Of a stretch of DNA of 64,000 nucleotides, positions 9,240 to 17,261 are shown piece after piece. This stretch comes from CAZTPJ01 sp964614515 (GTDB lineage: Bacteria; Planctomycetota; Phycisphaerae; Phycisphaerales; UBA1924). The stretch is from positions 23,989 to 87,988 of the forward strand of contig CAZTPJ010000003.1 of the NCBI GenBank assembly GCA_964614515.1. The letters run 5' to 3'. The notes below the pieces were generated by a model. It saw only the letters and a program-made list of their open reading frames with translations. It did no database searches and had not been told where the DNA came from. The first letter of the stretch is position 1, and each line of letters begins with the position of its first letter. A program made the translations under genes and the position numbers.

Positions 9240-10037
9240 ATGCCATGCCTGTTCTGTACCTCTGAGGGGCCGTTTTCAACGTTGGAGCACGTCATTCCGG
9301 AATCGCTCGGGAATGATGATTTGATTCTGAAGGGGCACGTTTGCGACAAATGTCAGCATTACTTCGGGACGGAAGTTGAGCAGTTCGTACTTAACAAGAC
9401 GCCCATCGCGGCATGGCGGGCGATGCTGGGAACGACCACGAAGAAAGGCAAGCGACCCAAGGTCGATCTAAGCCAGCCTCGCGAGCAACGTGGCATTCTT
9501 CCGTGCGTCAGCCCGTACCACGATGATATCGCGTTTGAGTTGCAGGCGGATGAATCGGTGGCAATCACCATGAGCGAAGAGTTGGTCGGGCAGGTTGAGC
9601 GTGGAGAGCGATCACAATTCAGCTTTGTGCTTACACCCCATGTTCTTTACATGATGGGACGGTTCCTCTGCAAAGTTGGACTTGAACTCGTTTGTATTGT
9701 GGATCCTGCGGACGCCCGAAGCGCCCGTTATGACGTCGCAAGAAAATATGCGAGGTTCGGGCCATGGAATCCGCTCTGGCCGATCCTCTGGTATCAGACG
9801 GGGAGTCTGGATCAGTTGAAAGTATGGAAGCGAGATGAGCTGGGCATTCTCGTGGAGTCGGAGTGTTACACCTATTGGCTTGCAGACGTCCGTCAGCATC
9901 GCATTTTTGAATTCGGCATCGGCACAGACCGATTTGTGATCGTGCTTGACCAGGCACTCTGCCCGTTGCTATTGGAGACCCAAATTGCCAACCCGGAGTG
10001 CCAAGTTCTTTGGTATTCGGCCGAGTCACTCCGTTAG
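9240..10037 (+). CDS. HNH-endonuclease-like protein (HNH_5 type)
   Basis: The 265-residue protein starts with a zinc-finger-like HNH motif: MPCLFC, then TLEHVIPESLGN, then VCDKCQHYFG. This CxxC, EHxIPexlG, CxxC order is typical of HNH_5-type nucleases or nuclease-like proteins. The remaining 200 residues have no motif I know. The start at 9240 places the first CxxC right after the initiator; there is no clear ribosome site. Its base composition is visibly less GC-rich than its neighbours and it sits in a repeat-filled region, which suggests accessory DNA acquired by transfer. Whether it cuts DNA, and in what setting, is not shown. Confidence 0.65.
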   Translation: MPCLFCTSEGPFSTLEHVIPESLGNDDLILKGHVCDKCQHYFGTEVEQFVLNKTPIAAWRAMLGTTTKKGKRPKVDLSQPREQRGILPCVSPYHDDIAFELQADESVAITMSEELVGQVERGERSQFSFVLTPHVLYMMGRFLCKVGLELVCIVDPADARSARYDVARKYARFGPWNPLWPILWYQTGSLDQLKVWKRDELGILVESECYTYWLADVRQHRIFEFGIGTDRFVIVLDQALCPLLLETQIANPECQVLWYSAESLR

Positions 10038-10043
10038 CGGGAG

Positions 10044-10107
10044 GGTGGCACGACCCCGCCGCGAAGGCGGAAGGCACGGTGGCATTGAGATGCTTGGTCG
10101 TGCCACC
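10044..10107. repeat. 64-bp element with 12-bp terminal inverted repeats, family E
   Basis: Perfect arms GGTGGCACGACC (10044-10055) and GGTCGTGCCACC (10096-10107) flank 40 bases holding a smaller hairpin (CCGCC/GGCGG). It begins seven bases after the HNH stop. Shorter relatives with arms GGTGGCA/TGCCACC occur in the RHS region. The size suggests a REP- or MITE-like non-coding mobile element. Confidence 0.65.
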
Positions 10108-10227
10108 ATGATTGGTCCTCCAATCTTGGTGTTCCGGGGCGTGGGTTGTCGCGGTGAATCGTCAACGTGCCTCCTCGCTTCCGCGTTCGTCTCGCGGATG
10201 TGGCACACGATGTGCGGACGCCGAGGA

Positions 10228-10258
10228 CATCAAGATTGAAGCGATCATGATGGCACGA
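10228..10258. repeat. Partial family E repeat
   Basis: The stretch reading CAAGATTGAAGCGATCATGA and then TGGCACGA matches the flank of the family E copies at 35666-35690 and 38643-38668. Only one arm is present here. Confidence 0.5.
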
Positions 10259-10429
10259 ACACACCCAACGAACACCCCCCACGAACGCCCCCACGAACAC
10301 CCCCATGGCGACGGCTGCGCCAGGGCGATGGCGACCCGCGTCCAGGCCGGGCCGGGTGTTCAGGCGCGGGGGCGTGAGCGCATGATCTGCCGTCGCGGGC
10401 ACGCATGCGCAGCCTTGGCGCGATTGCGT

Positions 10430-10618
10430 GGCTTGCGTATGCGCGCCTCCGGTTCCCGCATACGCGCACTCGGCTCGCGTAGGCGCGCACACGGCTTGCG
10501 TATGCGCGCACACGGCTCGCGCATGCGCGCATACGGCTCGCGCATGCGCGCATACGGCTCGCGCATGCGCGCACACGGCTCTCGTATGCGCGCATACGGC
10601 TCCCGTGAGCGCGCTCAC
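10430..10618. repeat. 21-bp tandem array, nine units
   Basis: Nine uninterrupted units of exactly 21 bp run from 10430 to 10618; the commonest form begins GGCTCGCGCATGCGCGCATA. Variation is mainly T/C and A/G. Within each unit CGCGCATGCGCGCA is alternating pyrimidine-purine, a pattern prone to Z-DNA, and locally self-complementary. Because 21 is a multiple of three, several frames stay open on both strands and give heptapeptide repeats (for example MRAYGSR), but none has a ribosome site. There are no unique spacers, so it is not a CRISPR array. Confidence 0.85.
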
Positions 10619-11118
10619 GACGTTAACAATTGCGCAGAATATACCAATTCTCGTACCCATTCTCATATCGCCTTCTTGCGCGGTTTCCGCCTGACGGTCG
10701 CGGCCAACCCCGCAGCGCTCTTCCAATGAATGTTCTTTTCGGACGCGAGGATGTCCGCAGGCGATGGCAGCATCCACCCGAAAGCTCGTGGCGACCATCA
10801 CGCCGCTTGATCCGCCGCACGCCCAGCGCATCATCCGCGCCCGTCCCATATCACAGCACGGTGCGTGGCCACGCGGCTCGTCCCGAGGGAACTGGTTCAA
10901 CCCGGGTGCCATGGCTTCGGCGCAGCCGTAGCCATGCGGAGGAGCAAGGGCGTTCGCATGGTCACGCCGTTGGCGAGACCATGGCACCCGGCGAAATCAT
11001 GGCGCCCGGCATACCATGCTCGCATCAGCTTCCTCAAGTCCGATGCAACGTATGGGACTTCGAGGCTTCGGGCGCTTGGCAACTATGAGGACGCTGTCGA
11101 GCAGATGGAGTAGCGGCC
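10619..11118. other. Gene-free stretch with possible gene remnant
   Basis: No complete gene is visible. AT-richer sequence (10619-10670) follows the tandem array. A copy of repeat family G lies at about 10906-10991. The last part contains a short plus frame ending TYGTSRLRALGNYEDAVEQME, with its stop five bases before the next start; this could be the 3' remnant of a lost gene cut by the repeat, but the evidence is weak. Confidence 0.35.
10906..10991. repeat. Dispersed repeat, family G
   Basis: The block runs from GTGCCATGGC through AGCCATGC, GGAGCAAGGGCG, CGCATGGTCACGCC to GAGACCATGGCACC, so its ends (GTGCCATGG and CCATGGCAC) are inverted repeats. A similar block in the same order lies at 33443-33545 (GTGCCGTGG, GCCATGC, GTGCAAGGGTG, CGCATGGTCACACC, GACCACGG). 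Confidence 0.55.
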
Positions 11119-11757
11119 ATGGCCAAGAAGACTTCAAAACAGTCCGAGTTGGTTGCTGATCGCAGCATCAAGACGGCCGCTGGGCGCATTGCCGCAAAGG
11201 AGCATCAACTGCGGGAGATGATGCGCCAGAGACGACTGGTCCTGTTCTCGCGACGGTTCGACCGAGGGCTGAACGTTGGATACATCCATGGTGTCGGCTC
11301 AACGTTCTTTCTGGTTGCGGTCGTCCGTGACGGTGTTCGCTTCGACGGCTTCTCGTGCTTTCGAATCAGGGACTTGCGTTCTCTGGAACCTGATCCACAT
11401 GCTGGGTTTGCAGAAGCCGCATTGAGAGCACGGGGCCAGCAGAAGCCGCGCAGGCCACGAGTTGATCTGGCCGGCAACATCGGTGACCTGCTCGTCAGCG
11501 CCAGCAAGTCGTTTCCCGTTGTTGGCGTTCATTATGAAGAAACTGAGCCAGACCGTTGGTGGGTTGGGCGCGTCACCAAGGTCACACGCTCGTACTTCTC
11601 GCTGCTGGAGATCGATCAGGATGCGGTTTGGTCTGAGGAACCAAGCGAGTACCGGCTCAACTCTATCACGTGCGTGGAATTCGGAGGCGAGTATCTGGCC
11701 GCCATGCACCTGATTGGCGGCGAACCGAAGGCAGGTCTCAAAGCCCCAAGTCGATAG
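11119..11757 (+). CDS. Hypothetical protein
   Basis: I do not recognise this 212-residue protein. It is soluble, has a basic N-terminus (MAKKTSKQSELV), a basic helix around residues 30-50 with RQRR and RRFDRG, and a C-terminal part rich in aromatic residues (DRWWVGRV, SYFSLLEID) that looks like a small beta-sheet. No signal peptide or membrane helix is present. Its sequence pattern is protein-like throughout and codon use is less GC-biased than the neighbours. It stops seven bases short of the convergent acetyltransferase gene. It lies in the same accessory stretch as the HNH gene, but no link between them is visible. Confidence 0.65.
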   Translation: MAKKTSKQSELVADRSIKTAAGRIAAKEHQLREMMRQRRLVLFSRRFDRGLNVGYIHGVGSTFFLVAVVRDGVRFDGFSCFRIRDLRSLEPDPHAGFAEAALRARGQQKPRRPRVDLAGNIGDLLVSASKSFPVVGVHYEETEPDRWWVGRVTKVTRSYFSLLEIDQDAVWSEEPSEYRLNSITCVEFGGEYLAAMHLIGGEPKAGLKAPSR

Positions 11758-11763
11758 CCAGGA

Positions 11764-12234
11764 CTATTCGACGCGGGGCGGGGCGGGGAGGATCATGCGG
11801 ATGTGGGGGATGCCGGCTTCGTCGAAGGGCTGGCCGTCGGGCTGCCAGCCGAGGGCTTGATAGAACGGCACAGCGCCAAGGTGCGCGTGGCAATAGAGCA
11901 CGCCGACGCCGAGTTCGCCAAAGGCACGCGATTCCACGGCCACGACCAGTCGCGTGCCGATGCCCTCACCCTGCCGCTGCGGATCGACGGCCATCTGCAT
12001 CAGTCGGCCGATGCCGCCAGGTTCGACGAGAAGCGAGGCCGTGCCGACGATGCACAGGCCCAGGGGGTGATCGAAGACGGCGATGAAGTGTTCAAGGCGC
12101 TGCTCGACGCCGGGCAGGGCACGTTCATAGGCGGCGAAGTCGAGGCCGAGGGGGCGGAGGATGACGGCCTCGCGCAGGGCGCGCTGGCTGGGATAGAGAG
12201 GATGTTCCGCGTTGATGCGCTGAATGTCCACCAC
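11764..12234 (-). CDS. GNAT-family N-acetyltransferase
   Basis: The product (156 residues from GTG 12234) is a GNAT fold enzyme that would transfer an acetyl group from acetyl-CoA to an amine. The acetyl-CoA loop is clear: LMQMAVDPQRQGEGIGTRLV, giving the Q/RxxGxG/A motif, followed by the late strand GVLYCHAHLGAVPFYQALGW (family form: A..FYxxxGF). GTG 12234 has GGAG eight bases upstream; an upstream-extended form would translate repeat family A and overlap the divergent MFS gene, so it is rejected. Substrate is unknown. Confidence 0.8.
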   Translation of the reverse strand: MVDIQRINAEHPLYPSQRALREAVILRPLGLDFAAYERALPGVEQRLEHFIAVFDHPLGLCIVGTASLLVEPGGIGRLMQMAVDPQRQGEGIGTRLVVAVESRAFGELGVGVLYCHAHLGAVPFYQALGWQPDGQPFDEAGIPHIRMILPAPPRVE

Positions 12235-12348
12235 GCCCGAGGCTCCGAGAGGTTCGGCCGACGACCCGGGAGCGTATGCGATGTCCCGGGTGATTTCGGC
12301 GAGGGGCGCGGGGAGGCTGGTGTGTGGAGTTGTTGAAGTGCGCCCAAG

Positions 12349-12373
12349 AGGCAGGCGGGACGCCTGCCCCACC
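12349..12373. repeat. Dispersed hairpin, family A
   Basis: A palindrome with arms GGCAGGCG and CGCCTGCC, then CCACC, lies between the divergent acetyltransferase and MFS genes. Related copies are at 3413-3436 and 57613-57636. Confidence 0.65.
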
Positions 12374-12428
12374 GGATCGGGGACCTGCGCTACGATGGAT
12401 TCGCGGCCCGGATGGCTCGCGCTTCGCT

Positions 12429-13925
12429 ATGTCGCCTGCGCACACCGACAATCGCCCGGCCGGGGCTGACCTGGCCGGCTCACGCCCCGCACACGGCACG
12501 AATCCCCCGCCGCCATCGCGGCTCGGCGTGTTGCGCCATCGGCACTTTCGCAATGTGTGGGGCGCGGCGATGATCTCCAACACCGGCGGGTGGATGGAGA
12601 TGGTCGGCGTGCAGTGGGTGATGAAGGAACTCACCGTCGCGCCCGAGTGGATCGCCGCCGGCAGACCCGGCGCGATGACGATGATGGGGTATCTCGCCGC
12701 AGCGCAACTCGGCCCGACGCTGGTGCTCGGGTTGCTCGGCGGACTCCTGGCGGATCGCGTGAACCGCAAGCGACTGCTCCTGACGACGCAGTTGATGCTC
12801 ATGGCCGTGGCGGTGACGCTGGCGACGTCGAGTTTCCTCGGCTTGCTCACGCCGATCGTGCTGATTGCGCTTGGGCTTGGGCATGGGATCGCCAGCGCGT
12901 TCAACGTGCCGGCGTGGCAGGTCTTGACGCCGCGGCTGGTGCCGCGTGCGGAACTCGCGCGGGCGATCGCGCTCAACGGCGTGCAGTTCAACCTCGCGCG
13001 CGTGGTCGGCCCGGGGCTGGCGGGCGTCCTCATGGCCGCGTTCGGGCCGAGCGTGCTGTTCTCGATCAACGCGGTGAGTTTTCTGGCGGTCTTGACGGCG
13101 ATCTGGGGCACGCCTGATGCGCCCGTGGCGAGGTTGAATGGGGTGCGGGCGGTGGATCAGGTGCGCGAAGCCCTCGCGTTTGTGTTCCTGGGCAAGGGGC
13201 CGCTGTGCATCTTCATCGGGATGGTGACGTTCAGCATGTTGGCCGCACCCGTGCTGCGCATGATGCCGCTGTTCGTCTCCGAGGTGTTTGGCGCGACGGA
13301 GAACACCTATGGCGTGCTGCTGGCGTTGATGGGCGTGGGCGCGGTGTGCGGTGGGCTGTCGCTGAAGTTCATTCCCGCGTGGTATCCCAAGCACCACCTG
13401 ATCCCGCTGGCGATTCTCGGCGAGGGGTTGTCGATTCTCGTATTCAGCGCGGCCCAGAGCATCTGGGCGGCGGGCCTGCTCATCGCGCTGAGCGGGTTCT
13501 TCTGGCTGTGGACGTTCAACTCGTCCATGGCGGCGATGCAGTTGCTCGTGCCCGATGCGATGCGCGGGCGCGTGCTGGCGGTGTGCAACACGGCCGTGTT
13601 TGGCGCGATGCCGCTGGGGAGTCTGCTCGCCGCCGCGATCGGCACGGCCGCGGGCGGGCTTGATCCCGATGGAACGCAGACGGCCCTGGCCGTGCAGATC
13701 GGCGTGGGTACGCCCGCGGCGGTGCTGGCGCTTGCGGGACTGGTGATGCTGATCTGGCGAACGCCGGAGGTTGATGGCCTGCGGGCGGGTGATGTGGGGT
13801 TTGAACGGCGGCCTGGGCTGATTCGCGGGATCACGGGCGTTGGACACAAGCCGGTTACCATCAGCGCGGGGCCACAATCAGGAACCGTGGAACGTAGCCA
13901 AGCCGTCGATAGATCGCCGGCCTGA
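12429..13925 (+). CDS. MFS transporter, EntS-like exporter
   Basis: The 498-residue protein has the hydrophobic pattern of a 12-helix major facilitator. The first helix region (HFRNVWGAAMISNTGGWMEM) and the loop GGLLADRVNRKRLLL (family motif GxxxDRxxRK/R) resemble the MFS_3 group, which includes enterobactin-type exporters. About 60 residues at the C-terminus extend past the last helix. ATG 12429 is the first start after repeat family A; about 35 hydrophilic residues precede the first helix. The gene is divergent from the acetyltransferase. The exported compound cannot be inferred. Confidence 0.85.
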   Translation: MSPAHTDNRPAGADLAGSRPAHGTNPPPPSRLGVLRHRHFRNVWGAAMISNTGGWMEMVGVQWVMKELTVAPEWIAAGRPGAMTMMGYLAAAQLGPTLVLGLLGGLLADRVNRKRLLLTTQLMLMAVAVTLATSSFLGLLTPIVLIALGLGHGIASAFNVPAWQVLTPRLVPRAELARAIALNGVQFNLARVVGPGLAGVLMAAFGPSVLFSINAVSFLAVLTAIWGTPDAPVARLNGVRAVDQVREALAFVFLGKGPLCIFIGMVTFSMLAAPVLRMMPLFVSEVFGATENTYGVLLALMGVGAVCGGLSLKFIPAWYPKHHLIPLAILGEGLSILVFSAAQSIWAAGLLIALSGFFWLWTFNSSMAAMQLLVPDAMRGRVLAVCNTAVFGAMPLGSLLAAAIGTAAGGLDPDGTQTALAVQIGVGTPAAVLALAGLVMLIWRTPEVDGLRAGDVGFERRPGLIRGITGVGHKPVTISAGPQSGTVERSQAVDRSPA

Positions 13926-13935
13926 TCGGCGTGGT

Positions 13936-14877
13936 TCACGCCTTAACGATGAGCGTGCTCAAGGCACCTGGCACGCAATCGGCGAGTTCATCCGGAAGCA
14001 AACCGGATTCGGCCGCACGGTTGTTCGCCCATGCTTCGCCCGCGAGGGCGTGGGTCTGAACGCCGAGTCGGGCCGCATCGAAAAGGTCCAGTGGCCGTGC
14101 AGGATTCACGGGAAGTTTCGGGTGTACCCGAATGGTAACGAACTGCGCCACGAGCCCCGCGATGATGCCGGTGAGTACATCGCCCGTGCCGCCGGTGGCG
14201 AGGCACGGATGGCCGTGTTCGCAGACCCATGTTCGCTGGCCATCACTCACGACCGTTCCCGCGCCTTTGAGTACGACGATGCATCCGAGTCGCTGGGCGA
14301 GGGTCTCGGCCGCGGATGAGCGCGAGGCGGCGTCGCGCGGATCGATGGCGATGCGCAGCGCGGCCGCGAGGCGGCGAAACTCGCCGGGGTGCGGCGTGAG
14401 TATGGCCGGAGCGCGAAAGTCGCGAGAGAGTTCAGGGATCTCGGCGAGGTTGTTGATGGCATCGGCATCGACGATCACGGGAATCTCGTCCTGTTGCACA
14501 GCGCGAAGCGTTGCAGCGCGCGGGCCATCGCCCACGCCCAGGCCCGGGCCGATCGCCATGGATTGCGAGTCTCGCACGAGCGTGTCGATGATGGCCGAGG
14601 CTTCGTGGGCGAGCATCGCCCCCCCCTCATCCACGGGAATCGCGACGCCCGTGGCGAAGGGCGCGGCGAGGAGGAGATGATCGATCAGCGGACGCGGCGC
14701 GGCGATTCTCGCCAGACCCGCGCCCGCGCGAATCGCCCCGCGCGCGGCCAGCGCCGGCGCGCCGAGCATCCGCGCGGTTTCACATGCACACCCCCCCACC
14801 ACGGCCACGGTGCCGAACGTGCCCTTGTGCCCTGTGGGATCGCGCCGCGGCAGAGATGGCAGTGGAAGCGTCTCCAT
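13936..14877 (-). CDS. nnrD: ADP-dependent NAD(P)H-hydrate dehydratase
   Basis: The 313-residue enzyme repairs hydrated NAD(P)H using ADP or ATP. It shows the ribokinase-like signatures of the family: TFGTVAVVGG near the N-terminus, AIGPGLG, VDADAINNL, TPHPGEFRRL, VVLKGAGTVV, and the active-site GTGDVLTGIIAGL with the catalytic Asp. In many bacteria this domain is fused to an epimerase domain (NnrE); here only the dehydratase part is present and no epimerase lies nearby. It converges with the MFS gene with a gap of ten bases and follows the transglutaminase-like gene on the same strand after nine bases, so the latter two are likely one operon. Confidence 0.93.
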   Translation of the reverse strand: METLPLPSLPRRDPTGHKGTFGTVAVVGGCACETARMLGAPALAARGAIRAGAGLARIAAPRPLIDHLLLAAPFATGVAIPVDEGGAMLAHEASAIIDTLVRDSQSMAIGPGLGVGDGPRAATLRAVQQDEIPVIVDADAINNLAEIPELSRDFRAPAILTPHPGEFRRLAAALRIAIDPRDAASRSSAAETLAQRLGCIVVLKGAGTVVSDGQRTWVCEHGHPCLATGGTGDVLTGIIAGLVAQFVTIRVHPKLPVNPARPLDLFDAARLGVQTHALAGEAWANNRAAESGLLPDELADCVPGALSTLIVKA

Positions 14878-14886
14878 GCGCGGGGA

Positions 14887-16368
14887 TTACTCGATTGACT
14901 CAACACGAATCGCCAGACGACCCATCAGGTCCGCGATCGGCAACATCGCGTCGATCGCCAGGCCCTCAGAAAGCGCTGATACGCCCAACGCGATGTGCGC
15001 GGCGTCGAACGGGCGCTGGTCGAGGGTTGCATCCAGGTCCACCCATGTCGGCTCGCCGCCCTTGTCGAGAAGCGCCTGCGTCCACATGTGATAGCCGAAG
15101 ATGTCGCGCTCGCCGGCGAATTCTTCGGCATAGAGCAGACCCGTGACCACGCGGGCGGGAATGCCATCGGCCCGCAGCATGGCCGCGAGAAGCACGGCGT
15201 GTTCAGAGCAATCGCCCGCGCGGGTTCTCGCGGTCTCAGACGCCGATGCGAAGCCGACATCCAGCGACTTGTCGCGGATGTACCGATACACATACCGCCG
15301 CATCGCTTCGGCACGCGCGTGCTTGTCATCGCCGATGTTTCGCACCGCGGCCGTGCGAAGGCCTGACACACTCGTATCAGCATGATCGATCAGGGGGGAC
15401 GCGGCGAGATAGTCTTTGTTCTCGCGGTCCGCGACGTCGGCGGCGTGTGGATCGCTTGTGTTCACGATGATGCGAAGCGACGCGGCGTCGATTCGCTCAA
15501 CGCGCTGGGCGCCGGTTTGGGGCAGGTCAGGCATGGACCCATCGGCAAGCGACAGCACGAAGCGGGCGCGGGTGGTGTGGCGCGGGCGTGTGATCGGGCG
15601 ATCGGGCTTGACGAACGTGCTGATCATGATCTCGGGGATCTGGGCGATCTTGCCATCGCGAGCGACCTCGCGCGTGGCGATGCGCATGTCGAGTTCGAGC
15701 GTGCCGATCTTCGCCTGCGTCCGAATCGGCAGACCCTCGTCATCGAGATAGTCAACGCTGCCGGCCGAGGGCGCCACATCCTGCACGACTCGCGTGCGAA
15801 GCGCTGACACCTGCTTGCCCATCGCCTCGACCATCACGCGCTCTTCAACGTCGCGGGTCATCACGATGGGCGTCAGGCCCACCAGCGGATCGATGGTGCG
15901 AAGGATGATCTGCTTTGCATCCGCCTGGAGGCGTTTGGCTGTGAACGCATCCGCGGCGGCGGGGGGCAGCCAGGTTCCCGTCGGGCGATCAAGCCGTTGG
16001 GTCGTGATGCGGCCCTGCTGCTCGACTTCATGGATCACATGATCGTCGTGAAAGGTCCAGCGATTCACGGTTGGCTGAGCGCCCATGACCGTGCGGCTTT
16101 GCATCGACACGGGCTTGCCGTCGGTGGTTTCGACAAACTCACCGCTGAGGCTCAGCGCGATGCTCACATCGCCACGTCGGATCTCCAGCGAGAGTTCGGA
16201 CGTGGACGTGATTCGCTCGCCGTCGGTGGTGCGGCTCATGTGCATCCATCCGGCCTTGGCGCCGGAGAGTTCGACGGTGAACCATCGTTCAAAGTCGGCG
16301 GCACACGCCGCGCAGGCCATGGCCGCGATCACGAAACACTGAACGACGGCGATGTGCAGAAGTCGCAT
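14887..16368 (-). CDS. Secreted transglutaminase-like protein
   Basis: The 493-residue protein has a signal peptide (MRLLHIAVVQCFVIAAMACAA) and a C-terminal transglutaminase-like (papain-fold) domain. The catalytic triad is intact: Cys in TRAGDCSEHAVLLAAMLRA, His in GYHMWTQALL, Asp in WVDLDATLD. The region before it (about residues 30-330) is beta-rich and has no recognised motif; such N-terminal domains are usual in planctomycete homologues. ATG 16368 is supported by GAGGA upstream and by the signal peptide. It probably acts outside the cytoplasmic membrane, as a protease-like or cross-linking enzyme. The gene near 63 kb is a second transglutaminase-fold protein, without the triad. Confidence 0.85.
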   Translation of the reverse strand: MRLLHIAVVQCFVIAAMACAACAADFERWFTVELSGAKAGWMHMSRTTDGERITSTSELSLEIRRGDVSIALSLSGEFVETTDGKPVSMQSRTVMGAQPTVNRWTFHDDHVIHEVEQQGRITTQRLDRPTGTWLPPAAADAFTAKRLQADAKQIILRTIDPLVGLTPIVMTRDVEERVMVEAMGKQVSALRTRVVQDVAPSAGSVDYLDDEGLPIRTQAKIGTLELDMRIATREVARDGKIAQIPEIMISTFVKPDRPITRPRHTTRARFVLSLADGSMPDLPQTGAQRVERIDAASLRIIVNTSDPHAADVADRENKDYLAASPLIDHADTSVSGLRTAAVRNIGDDKHARAEAMRRYVYRYIRDKSLDVGFASASETARTRAGDCSEHAVLLAAMLRADGIPARVVTGLLYAEEFAGERDIFGYHMWTQALLDKGGEPTWVDLDATLDQRPFDAAHIALGVSALSEGLAIDAMLPIADLMGRLAIRVESIE

Positions 16369-16454
16369 GAATGAGTCCTCGGCGGGCGGCGTGCCGGCGC
16401 GAACAAGTGTAGCCATCGCTGCCGCCGGCGCTCCTTCTCGCATATGCTCCAGCG

Positions 16455-17261
16455 GTGATCGACACGCACTGCCACCTGACGTTTCCCGATTTCTCCGCCC
16501 GCGTGCCGGACGTGTTGCAACGCGCCCACGAGCACGGCGTGACGGGGGCGATCACGATCTCGACGACGACGTTCGACTGCCTTGAAGCGCTGACCATCGC
16601 TCGCGACCATGCCAACGTGTGGTGCTCCTCCGGCGTGCATCCGCTGCACTCGCATGAGGGGCCCCATGTGTGGGAGAATCTCGCGCGTGTCGCGGGCGAT
16701 CCACGGTGCGTGGCGTGGGGTGAACTCGGCCTGGACAATCACTACGAACGCCCGGCGAAGGAGATTCAACACCGCGTGCTGCACGAGCAGCTCGGGCACA
16801 TTTCGCGCTGGCGCACGCAGTCGCCGGCCATGGACCTGCCGATCATCATTCATTGCCGCGAGGCGTTTGATGACTTGATTCCGATTTTGCGAACGACGGG
16901 CTGGCCGGGGGAGCGGTTTGTGTTTCACTGCTTCACGGGCACGCCGGATGATGCGCGAAACGTGCTCGACTTCGGCGCGATGATCTCGTTCACGGGGGTG
17001 GTGACGTATCGCAACGCGCGTGAGGTGCAGGAGGCGGCGCGACTCGTGCCCATCGACCGCATCATGGTCGAAACCGATGCGCCGTTCCTGTCGCCAGAGC
17101 CGAAGCGCGGCGTGCGCCCCTGCGAACCATGGATGACATCGCTGACGGCTCGGCGCCTTGCGGAGATTCGCGGCGAATCCTGGCCCGCGTTTCATCGTGC
17201 GATCAACGAGAACTCACGGCGGTTCTTCGGCATCGATTTCGCGGAGCCACCATCGCCATGA
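16455..17261 (+). CDS. tatD: TatD-family metal-dependent DNase
   Basis: The 268-residue product is a TatD-type amidohydrolase-fold nuclease. It starts with IDTHCHL (metal-binding HxH), has AWGELGLDNHY with the metal Glu, IIIHCRE and FVFHCFTG with two metal His, and IMVETDAPFLSP with the catalytic Asp. The start is GTG 16455, which puts the conserved IDTHCH at the very N-terminus as in the family. Its stop overlaps the start of lgt by the sequence ATGA, indicating translational coupling. In E. coli TatD is involved in DNA repair; role here inferred from family. Confidence 0.93.
   Translation: MIDTHCHLTFPDFSARVPDVLQRAHEHGVTGAITISTTTFDCLEALTIARDHANVWCSSGVHPLHSHEGPHVWENLARVAGDPRCVAWGELGLDNHYERPAKEIQHRVLHEQLGHISRWRTQSPAMDLPIIIHCREAFDDLIPILRTTGWPGERFVFHCFTGTPDDARNVLDFGAMISFTGVVTYRNAREVQEAARLVPIDRIMVETDAPFLSPEPKRGVRPCEPWMTSLTARRLAEIRGESWPAFHRAINENSRRFFGIDFAEPPSP

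Noticed and set aside
10430..10618. CRISPR array
   Set aside because: Units are directly adjacent, 21 bp long, with no unique spacers and no cas genes nearby; the same applies to 31988-32197.
11764..12372. Longer acetyltransferase starting within repeat family A
   Set aside because: The extension would translate a dispersed repeat and overlap the divergent MFS gene; GTG 12234 has a good ribosome site.
12480..13877. 465-codon minus-strand frame opposite the MFS gene
   Set aside because: Composition of His, Arg, Gln and Asp typical of GC-rich antisense; the plus strand has clear MFS helices.
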